34,669 bases of DNA from a virus, in the IMG/VR virus record IMGVR_UViG_3300045741_000211, positions 1 through 34,669 of that record; one strand, given 5' to 3'. The notes below the pieces were generated by a model, which worked only from the letters and a program-made list of their open reading frames with translations, was not told the origin of the DNA and made no database searches. Positions 22,903-28,577 of this stretch are shown piece by piece. A program made the position numbers and the translations under genes. Each line of letters opens with the position of its first letter. Within the stretch, counting starts at the first letter, position 1.

Positions 22903-23157
22903 ATGAGCAGCGATTGGACAAAGATAATAGCAGCGTCAATTGTTGATGATGCACTAGAGCAGGTTAGTGACAAGCACGTTAATAGTCCTCTAACTCATTG
23001 GGAAGAGATGCCCGAAGCTGTTGCGTTACAGGTTGAGTCGGCAAGGAAAGTAATCAGTGACCTAGTGCAGCTATTAAAAGATGCCGAGATTCCTATCGAC
23101 AAAGAAACGTATTTTAAGTTTGTCGCAGATAAAGATAAAAATTGGGGGAAGTACTAA
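22903..23157 (+). CDS. Hypothetical 84-residue helical protein
   Basis: ATG at 22903. An acidic helical protein (IVDDALEQVSDKHVN, VALQVESARKVISDLVQLLKDA) ending FVADKDKNWGKY. Its stop overlaps the next start (TAATGA). No family recognised. Early operon. Confidence 0.5.
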   Translation: MSSDWTKIIAASIVDDALEQVSDKHVNSPLTHWEEMPEAVALQVESARKVISDLVQLLKDAEIPIDKETYFKFVADKDKNWGKY

Positions 23158-23360
23158 TGATTTGCCCATTATGCGGTCAGTATCACGAAGTACAGTATAT
23201 GTATAAAGATGCTCCAATATTGTGCTGCCCTGAGGCTAGGCTCAATAGGGTTATGCACTTTGACTCAGAGCAAATATATATCACAACTTTAAATACAAAT
23301 AGTTTTCTTGAGAAAATTAGAGATGACTTTGAGGAGTGGAGTAATAATTATGGGGAATGA
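23157..23360 (+). CDS. Small Cys-pair protein
   Basis: I choose ATG at 23157 (67 residues, MICPLCGQYHEVQYMY) overlapping the previous stop. CPLC at the N-terminus and CC about 25 residues later form a possible zinc ribbon. The C-terminus is acidic helix. It overlaps the next gene by 11 nt. Confidence 0.5.
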   Translation: MICPLCGQYHEVQYMYKDAPILCCPEARLNRVMHFDSEQIYITTLNTNSFLEKIRDDFEEWSNNYGE

Positions 23361-23616
23361 TAATGGGATACGAGAGAAGATACTTCGGGCTTGGTTTGAA
23401 AGCGATATTTTAAAATATAGATTAAAACCTTATGGGATTGCTCTAAATCGTAAATGGTATGAATGTTTACTAAGCGAGCTACAAGCAATTCAGCGTCAGC
23501 CAGAAAATATTATGGGTGGCGTAACATATCTAAGTATGATGCTACCAAGTCAATCAGATCCCGTTCCTGTATTTTTAGTTGTGAATCTTCTAGAGGAAGT
23601 TAGGTTTTTAATATGA
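23350..23616 (+). CDS. Hypothetical 88-residue protein
   Basis: ATG at 23350 with GGAG upstream, overlapping the previous gene. The earlier frame start at 23308 lies inside that gene. A mixed helical protein (IREKILRAWFESDILKYRL, KWYECLLSELQAIQRQ). Stop and next start overlap as ATGA at 23613. Function unknown. Confidence 0.5.
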   Translation: MGNDNGIREKILRAWFESDILKYRLKPYGIALNRKWYECLLSELQAIQRQPENIMGGVTYLSMMLPSQSDPVPVFLVVNLLEEVRFLI

Positions 23617-23768
23617 GTAAAAAGCAAAAAAAATCAAAACGCAAAAATCCGGCTGATAATTTTAATGCCGATAATCCTTTAATAAAACTTCTCAAAAAGT
23701 ATGGTGTTATTCAATTTGGATCTGGTGGTCGAACTATTAAGCGTAGACTTAAATTTAAAAATGGTTAA
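23613..23768 (+). CDS. Small, very basic 51-residue protein
   Basis: ATG at 23613, overlapping the previous stop, ending inside the protease start (ATGGTTAA overlap of 8 nt). The N-terminus is a Lys/Ser cluster (MSKKQKKSKRKNPADNF) and the C-terminus is also basic (GRTIKRRLKFKNG). It could bind nucleic acid or be exported with the protease. Family unknown. Confidence 0.5.
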   Translation: MSKKQKKSKRKNPADNFNADNPLIKLLKKYGVIQFGSGGRTIKRRLKFKNG

Positions 23769-24327
23769 GAGTCTTATCTTTATCGTCTTTATCCTTGCTC
23801 GTGGCCCAGACTCGCTTAATCGTAATCAGATGGTAAATGTAGTTAGTAACGTAAGGCGACTATACCGGACTGTAGGTATAAAAATTATACCAGTTCGATA
23901 CATAGTAGCTAGGCGTGACCCAACTGCGTTTTTAGATAGTGCCTTATATGGCGCATTAGAGCGTAGAAGGTTCTGGGAGTTTTATTTAAGAAAGCATTAT
24001 CTAAAAGACAGCAGGGCACATAGGCATGTAGTATTACCGCCAGTACATTTTAATAAGGAGCTTTGGTATTATGGAGCAGCTACGGTTTGCAGTTATCGCA
24101 ACTATAATCCTTCTGTGGGTATTAGCAGCGCTACTATCAGTGACACTGCTCCAAGCACCACCGCTATAAAGTCTATGATTCCTATAGCTCACGAGATAGG
24201 ACACGCTATTGGGGCTAGTCATGACGATACTAATCACAATATTATGAACTCTGGCGCAGGGCAGTTTTGGGCTGAGCCGTTAGGGTTTAATGAGAACGCT
24301 TTAAGAGAGTTTGAGGAATGTTTATAA
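23761..24327 (+). CDS. Exported metzincin-type zinc metalloprotease
   Basis: I choose ATG at 23761 (188 residues) because it overlaps the preceding stop (ATGGTTAA) and gives a proper signal-like start (MVKSLIFIVFILARG). Upstream in-frame Met at 23701 lies in the preceding gene. The zinc motif HExxHxxGxxH is complete: HEIGHAIGASH (144-154), followed by a Met-turn candidate NHNIMNS (Met 162). This combination is diagnostic of the metzincin clan, and the H-x-D after the third His resembles matrixins and related small archaeal/bacterial proteases. The first 100 residues form a fold typical of a metzincin upper domain. No propeptide with a Cys switch is visible. Exported, it could act on periplasmic or cell-surface proteins. 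Confidence in the catalytic call is high, the target is unknown. Confidence 0.85.
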   Translation: MVKSLIFIVFILARGPDSLNRNQMVNVVSNVRRLYRTVGIKIIPVRYIVARRDPTAFLDSALYGALERRRFWEFYLRKHYLKDSRAHRHVVLPPVHFNKELWYYGAATVCSYRNYNPSVGISSATISDTAPSTTAIKSMIPIAHEIGHAIGASHDDTNHNIMNSGAGQFWAEPLGFNENALREFEECL

Positions 24328-24403
24328 TGTTGGGTAGCATAACTGGTAATGTGCCTGACTGTTAATCAGGAGTATGGGGGTTCGATTCCCTCCCCAACAG
24401 CCA
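24328..24403 (+). tRNA. tRNA-Asn (anticodon GTT), CCA encoded
   Basis: Full cloverleaf: acceptor TGTTGGG (24328-24334) pairs perfectly with CCCAACA (24393-24399). The D stem is GCAT/ATGT with the GG of the loop. The anticodon stem CCTGA/TCAGG holds loop CTGTTAA, anticodon GTT (Asn). The T stem is GGGGG/CCCTC with one G-U pair and loop TTCGATT. Discriminator G and encoded CCA end at 24403. It starts directly after the protease stop. Confidence 0.95.
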
Positions 24404-24481
24404 AAATAGTATCTTCTTAGAATCCTAAGCACCTGTTATACTTCTGCTGCATCTGTCGTATAGGCTAATTTTTAAGAGATT

Positions 24482-26257
24482 ATGCCAAACGCCAAAAGGT
24501 TCCAGCAACTCAGCCGAAATGTTTTTAAGATAACTATCCCTATAGTAGTCCGTAAGGATTGGGAGTCCTGGGTACTACTCACCTCAGACCAGCACTGGGA
24601 CAATCCTAAATCAAACCATAAGTTACAGCTAAAACATTTAGAGGAAGCAAAAGAGAGAGATGCTTCAATAATTTCTGCTGGAGATTTTTTCTGTGCTATG
24701 CAGGGGAAATATGACAGAAGGGCTAATAAGACAGCATTAAGGCCAGAGCATAGGTCTGATGACTACTTTGATTCTCTAATAGAGACAGCATCAAACTTCT
24801 TTGCCCCCTATGCTCATAATTTCTTTTTAATTGGTATGGGCAATCATGAAGCTTCTATCGTTGATAGGCATGAGACTAATTTAATAGAAAGATTAGTAGC
24901 GGTACTAAATAACAAAACCAAATCTAAAATTTTCTCCGGTGGTTTTTCTGGCTGGATAATTTTTACCTTTATGCGACATGACAATAAGCAGTGCGGCAGT
25001 ATCGTACTGCACTATGATCATGGCTATGGCGGAGGTGGCCCTGTGACGGCAGACATGATTCAGCATCAGCGAAGGTCTGTTTATCTTCCTGATGCTGACA
25101 TCATTCTTAGTGGGCACTGTTTTTCTGAAGATACCGAGATTCTTACGCCAGAGGGTTGGAAGTTTCATCAAGAGATTACTGAGCATAGCTGTGTAGCTAC
25201 GATGAATAAAACTAATAAAACACTGGAATGGCAGCAAGTTAATAGCATTTTTAAATATGACCATTTCAAAGAGATGCATAGTTTTGAGAACAGCAAAGTT
25301 AATTTACTTGTTACATCTGAACATGGAATGATTTTTGAAAAATATAGGGATAAAGAATTAGTAGAACTTCCCGCAAAAGATACTAATAAGATACCAGAAT
25401 TATGTTGGTTGCATGGAGCTTTGGATACAATCCCAGATTTTAATATCTGTGATGATACCCTTAGATTACTTACCTGGATTGTGGCTGATGGTTGTATAGA
25501 AGATGGCGGTATAAGATTCCATTTTTCTAAACAAAGAAAAATAAATAAAATTAAAAAACTTTGTGCCTCCTTAGACATTCCCTTTACTAGTCATGTCCAA
25601 AATACAGGTAATACAAAAATTAGAATTGGCGTAGCCTACGCAACTTCCTTTATTGACCTACTAGAGGGTGTAAAGGAGCTTCCTACCAGTTTCATTAAAA
25701 ACCTAAGCGGCAGACAGGCCCAGATAGTTTTGGAGGAATATCGTTTAAGTGATGGGCAGTTTGAGAATAGTGTTATTAGCTGGCAGCTTTATAGTTTTAA
25801 TAAACAAAATATAAATGTTCTACAAGCTTTAGCAGTAAAGGCGGGTTTTCGTGGTCTGTGCTCTAATGAAACTATTTTAAATATTTGTCCCAAGCATACT
25901 TCATTTGAAGCAAGAATAGAATCTAGGGTAGTGCCCTATTCTGGTATCGCTTGGTGTGTGAGTGTTCCCAATGGAACATTAATAGTACGGCGAAAAGGAA
26001 AGGCTGTCATAACACAGAACACACATGATAGTTGGATGAGAGAAATTGCTAGGATTAGGCTCACACAGCATGGGGGCTTAAAACAGGATGTCCAGACACA
26101 TTTAAAGCTACCTAGCTATAAAGATGACTATGTAGATGGGCATGGGGGCTGGGCTGTTACTAAGGGCTTTCCTCCCAAACCTCTTGGTGCATACTGGCTT
26201 AAATTTTCGTATGATGTAAAAGAGTCTAGGGTAGTTTATCAGATAGTGAAGGCATGA
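24482..26257 (+). CDS. Calcineurin-like metallophosphoesterase interrupted by an intein
   Basis: A 591-residue precursor. The host protein (290 residues after splicing) has the five metallophosphoesterase motifs: DQH (36-38), GDFF (67-70), GNHE (120-123), LHYDH (176-180), and a final GH-x-H. The last motif is split: G211-H212 ends the N-extein and T514-H515 begins the C-extein, giving GHTH after splicing. Residues 213-513 are an intein. Substrate could be DNA, nucleotide or phosphoprotein. It follows the tRNA and lies near the end of the early operon. Without splicing the last metal-binding His is displaced by 301 residues, so activity should depend on splicing. Confidence 0.88.
   Translation: MPNAKRFQQLSRNVFKITIPIVVRKDWESWVLLTSDQHWDNPKSNHKLQLKHLEEAKERDASIISAGDFFCAMQGKYDRRANKTALRPEHRSDDYFDSLIETASNFFAPYAHNFFLIGMGNHEASIVDRHETNLIERLVAVLNNKTKSKIFSGGFSGWIIFTFMRHDNKQCGSIVLHYDHGYGGGGPVTADMIQHQRRSVYLPDADIILSGHCFSEDTEILTPEGWKFHQEITEHSCVATMNKTNKTLEWQQVNSIFKYDHFKEMHSFENSKVNLLVTSEHGMIFEKYRDKELVELPAKDTNKIPELCWLHGALDTIPDFNICDDTLRLLTWIVADGCIEDGGIRFHFSKQRKINKIKKLCASLDIPFTSHVQNTGNTKIRIGVAYATSFIDLLEGVKELPTSFIKNLSGRQAQIVLEEYRLSDGQFENSVISWQLYSFNKQNINVLQALAVKAGFRGLCSNETILNICPKHTSFEARIESRVVPYSGIAWCVSVPNGTLIVRRKGKAVITQNTHDSWMREIARIRLTQHGGLKQDVQTHLKLPSYKDDYVDGHGGWAVTKGFPPKPLGAYWLKFSYDVKESRVVYQIVKA
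25118..26020 (+). mobile_element. Intein with LAGLIDADG homing endonuclease in GHTH motif
   Basis: 301 codons (precursor residues 213-513). Block A starts with Cys213 (CFSEDTEILTPEGW). Block B is VTSEHGM with Thr278 and His281. The endonuclease has two LAGLIDADG-type motifs: LLTWIVADG (329-337) and VLEEYRLSDG (415-424). Block F is YSGIAWCVSVPNG, and block G is KAVITQN before Thr514. The penultimate residue is Gln where most inteins have His, and the +1 nucleophile is Thr. DNA borders are 25118 and 26020. Confidence 0.9.
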
Positions 26258-26589
26258 CATTTTTCCCCTGGGATAATACTGTTGGGTTAGGCTCCTGGCC
26301 TTTTAGAATACAGCTTGCGCCAGACCATCCTTTTTATGGGCCTTATCGGGTTCATGATGCTGAGTATCAATTAATCAAAGAGGGTAAAGCCAAGAAGAAT
26401 TTACATGCTATTGATCTAGATTTTCTTAATGATTGTCTAAGAAATGCTGCTTCCTGTGATTTGTATATAGATAAGATAGCACTGATAGACCAAGCCTATA
26501 TGATGTATGGCATCTGTCGATTATGGGCAAAGTATGTAAGGCCTACGTTTGAGGCCTGGCAGCCTGGAGAACCTGCGCCTACCCTTTAG
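26254..26589 (+). CDS. Hypothetical protein, DUF1353-like pattern
   Basis: A 111-residue protein, overlapping the phosphoesterase stop by 4 nt (ATGA). The sequence has PFYGPYRVHDAEYQLIKEGKA with an HD pair, then an acidic helix (DLDFLNDCLRNA) and MMYGICRLWAKYVRP. That HD...D..F..A...MY...R pattern recalls a small phage family (DUF1353-like) of unknown function. It is the last rightward gene and overlaps the holin-like gene on the other strand by 11 bases. Confidence 0.5.
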   Translation: MTFFPWDNTVGLGSWPFRIQLAPDHPFYGPYRVHDAEYQLIKEGKAKKNLHAIDLDFLNDCLRNAASCDLYIDKIALIDQAYMMYGICRLWAKYVRPTFEAWQPGEPAPTL

Positions 26590-26794
26590 GGGCTAGTGCG
26601 GCATGGGCCACACCTACAGCGCCTAAGGCAGCAGCAAACTGCACTGGATTAAGACCTACTAAGCTAGTTAGCTGGTTTAATAGTGCTACAACTGGAGCCA
26701 ATTGAGGAAACTGCGATAGCACTAGAATAGCTATAGCAATTGCTCTTTTGACACCGTTGCTCTGTGTTAGTTTCGATAGTAGTGACATAGACAT
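26579..26794 (-). CDS. Holin-like small membrane protein
   Basis: A 71-residue protein with two hydrophobic stretches, about 16-34 (RAIAIAILVLSQF) and 52-68 (VQFAAALGAVGVAHAAL). A short basic start and a polar C-terminus fit a small phage holin, which would form the membrane lesion at lysis. It is the last gene of the leftward operon, next to the endolysin candidate. No dual-start motif is evident beyond Met1 and Met3. The holin call comes from topology and position. Confidence 0.55.
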   Translation of the reverse strand: MSMSLLSKLTQSNGVKRAIAIAILVLSQFPQLAPVVALLNQLTSLVGLNPVQFAAALGAVGVAHAALAPKG

Positions 26795-27826
26795 TTACCC
26801 CTGAAAAAAGCCTGTACGAAAAACAGGATGTACAGGCCCATACAGCTTATTATTTGCTTTAAAAACAACCCAGGGAGAACCTGAGAGCGCCTTGGCTTTA
26901 TCAGCTATCTGAAAGCCGTACATCTTTAGGCCATTTGGCGTACCGCTATAGTAGCGCCACATGCCCCCTAGAAAACTACCATAAAGCGGAAAACTACCAA
27001 CAAGTTGTTTATCATGTGTCAAAATATCGACATGGTTAGCCCGCTCAGGGATAATTAAACAAGGCTTATTTGCCCTGCTATCCACGCCATTGTCCTCGCT
27101 ATGCGTCTTATATAGAGAGGGCTTGGTTAGTACTAGGCTGGGGGCAAAAAAAGCTGGTGGTGGGCCTTTAGGCTCGAATAAACGTAGTACGCTTATAATG
27201 TAGTTGGCGGAAGGGGGGTTTTTCCTGTCTGGTGGTGGGGTAGCGTTACCAGCAGTAGAGAGGTTAAACCTAGCACCCCAGCCAAAGACTATATCAGCAA
27301 ACTTGTTCTTATTTATCCAAGCTTCTGCGTCAATATCAAACAAGGATTGACCGTCAGTAGAAGCTATCTGGCCAAGTCCAGCAGTAGCGTTTTTGCCATG
27401 TTCCTCCGTCATAACCCCAGGTATAGCAGGACTACCCATAGGAGCCTGAACCGGAATACAGCTAGGACAAAGCTGCTTAACTAAATCAACTCTCTTTTGT
27501 ACATTGGTTACTGATGATTCACTGTATTCACAGGAGTGAGAAACATAGACTTTTACGTTTGGAAACTGTTTAGCCAGCCCCTCCCAGCGAGGAAGCTTTT
27601 TATTTAGAAAGTCCAAAGGAACAATCTTATGCCCATAGTCCCACCAGATATGACCACGCACAGCAGCAACCTTGCCAGAATTTATAAGAGTAATTAGGTG
27701 TGGCATGACATCACCAAAGGTGTTATCAAAGCAACCTATGGCTGTACCAGCAGGAAAAGAATTAAGAGTCTCGTTTACGTTCCAAGACTTATTGCCCAAG
27801 CCTAAAAGGTCTAGTCCGACTAACAT
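26795..27826 (-). CDS. Putative endolysin or glycoside-hydrolase-like protein of unknown family
   Basis: A 343-residue protein with a good SD (GAGG) ahead of ATG 27826. Strand-like segments followed by polar residues (VAAVRGHIWWDYGH, VKVYVSHSCEYSESS, GQSLFDIDAEAWIN, FADIVFGWGARFN) look like a beta-alpha barrel. The last 120 residues look like a beta domain (VFKANNKLYGPVHPV). There is no signal peptide. It sits directly before the holin-like gene, the usual place of an endolysin, but no known lysozyme, amidase or endopeptidase motif is seen. Residues HIWWDYGH and DIDAEAW could be catalytic. Alternative: a tail-associated or surface-directed hydrolase. Confidence 0.45.
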   Translation of the reverse strand: MLVGLDLLGLGNKSWNVNETLNSFPAGTAIGCFDNTFGDVMPHLITLINSGKVAAVRGHIWWDYGHKIVPLDFLNKKLPRWEGLAKQFPNVKVYVSHSCEYSESSVTNVQKRVDLVKQLCPSCIPVQAPMGSPAIPGVMTEEHGKNATAGLGQIASTDGQSLFDIDAEAWINKNKFADIVFGWGARFNLSTAGNATPPPDRKNPPSANYIISVLRLFEPKGPPPAFFAPSLVLTKPSLYKTHSEDNGVDSRANKPCLIIPERANHVDILTHDKQLVGSFPLYGSFLGGMWRYYSGTPNGLKMYGFQIADKAKALSGSPWVVFKANNKLYGPVHPVFRTGFFQG

Positions 27827-27850
27827 AGAACCTCATTAAAATAAAAATGG

Positions 27851-27920
27851 TGCGGCTTTTGCTTATCAAATACCATGCAACCTGATAAAACCAAGAGAGA
27901 GAGAAAGAGCAAAAGCCGCA
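27851..27920 (-). promoter_or_regulatory. Long inverted repeat before the lysis cassette
   Basis: TGCGGCTTTTGCT (27851-27863) and AGCAAAAGCCGCA (27908-27920) pair perfectly over 13 bp. An inner 6-bp pair TTATCA (27863-27868) with TGATAA (27883-27888) may extend it. It lies in the gap between the coiled-coil gene and the endolysin candidate, starting 3 nt after that stop. On the minus strand an AT-rich ATTTTTATTTT follows. It may be a terminator or an attenuator limiting lysis gene expression. Confidence 0.6.
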
Positions 27921-27923
27921 TTA

Positions 27924-28190
27924 TCACCTTCTGCTCTTTCCTTCTAAAAGTCTATCAAGTTTATACTCTATAGATCCTAATCGACGATCCATCTCAACCC
28001 ACCTTATAGTTGATTCAGATTCCAGCTTTGTAAATCTAGTCAGATTTTCTGTGGTTACATTCTCTTGTTGAGAAACTCTATTCTCTATCCCATCAATCCA
28101 GTGCTTAACACTAAATGTAAAGTAAGATGAGAGGATGCCCAACGCTAATAGCGCAGCACTAAATAAATTTATAGAACCTCTGAGTGTCAT
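27924..28190 (-). CDS. Membrane-anchored coiled-coil protein (spanin/XhlA-like)
   Basis: An 88-residue protein: one membrane helix near the N-terminus (about 8-26, NLFSAALLALGILSSYFTF), then a soluble helix with coiled-coil-like spacing (ENRVSQQENVTTENLTRFTKLES, MDRRLGSIEYKLDRLLEG). This is the layout of inner-membrane spanins and of XhlA-type lysis-accessory proteins. It is followed by the endolysin candidate and holin-like genes. No overlapping outer-membrane spanin lipoprotein gene was found here. The role in lysis is inferred from layout and position. Confidence 0.55.
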   Translation of the reverse strand: MTLRGSINLFSAALLALGILSSYFTFSVKHWIDGIENRVSQQENVTTENLTRFTKLESESTIRWVEMDRRLGSIEYKLDRLLEGKSRR

Positions 28191-28196
28191 AAAAAT

Positions 28197-28577
28197 CTAT
28201 GGAGTATATGTAATATAAAAAAGATTTAAACTAAGATCGCTAGTAATCACATCAACAAATAAACCTTCTCCAGTATTAGTTTCGCAGTACCCAGTTTCTA
28301 CAATAGGTAATTTATCTATTACTCCATTGGTAATCATAGGAACTACAACACCAGCTAAAATAAAAGTGCCCCCTGATGCACTTTTTAATCCAAAATTACT
28401 AACTGCTGCACCAGTAGATTGGGCTAACCATCCCATCACCCTAATTCTTTGGCCCGTCACAGCAGCCACTACCTGTCTATTTGCTCCAACGGTATGAATA
28501 AGACTGCTATTCTTAAGGGGGGAAACATGGCCCTTAATCTGAAAAACTCTTATAGGGTCTATCTGAAATAGGCTCAT
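28197..28577 (-). CDS. Hypothetical virion beta protein
   Basis: A 126-residue protein, beta-rich, with Val/Gly/Thr composition (RQVVAAVTGQRIRVMGWLAQ, GTFILAGVVVPMITNG, GEGLFVDVITSDLSLNLFYITY). The pattern resembles small decoration or fibre-associated beta domains in phages. It overlaps the ejection protein stop by 4 nt and precedes the lysis cassette. Function uncertain. Confidence 0.55.
   Translation of the reverse strand: MSLFQIDPIRVFQIKGHVSPLKNSSLIHTVGANRQVVAAVTGQRIRVMGWLAQSTGAAVSNFGLKSASGGTFILAGVVVPMITNGVIDKLPIVETGYCETNTGEGLFVDVITSDLSLNLFYITYTP

Noticed and set aside
24328-24403. The tRNA as a phage attachment site
   Set aside because: No integrase is present and no repeated copy of the tRNA end was found in the window.
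24034-25578. Leftward open frames opposite the protease and intein genes
   Set aside because: They run antisense to genes with complete catalytic motifs. Their products are Ser/Leu-rich and look like reading-frame noise.
26570-26600. Terminator between the converging operons
   Set aside because: Only a weak CCCTTTAGGG palindrome is present, without a T tract, in the overlap of the two gene ends.
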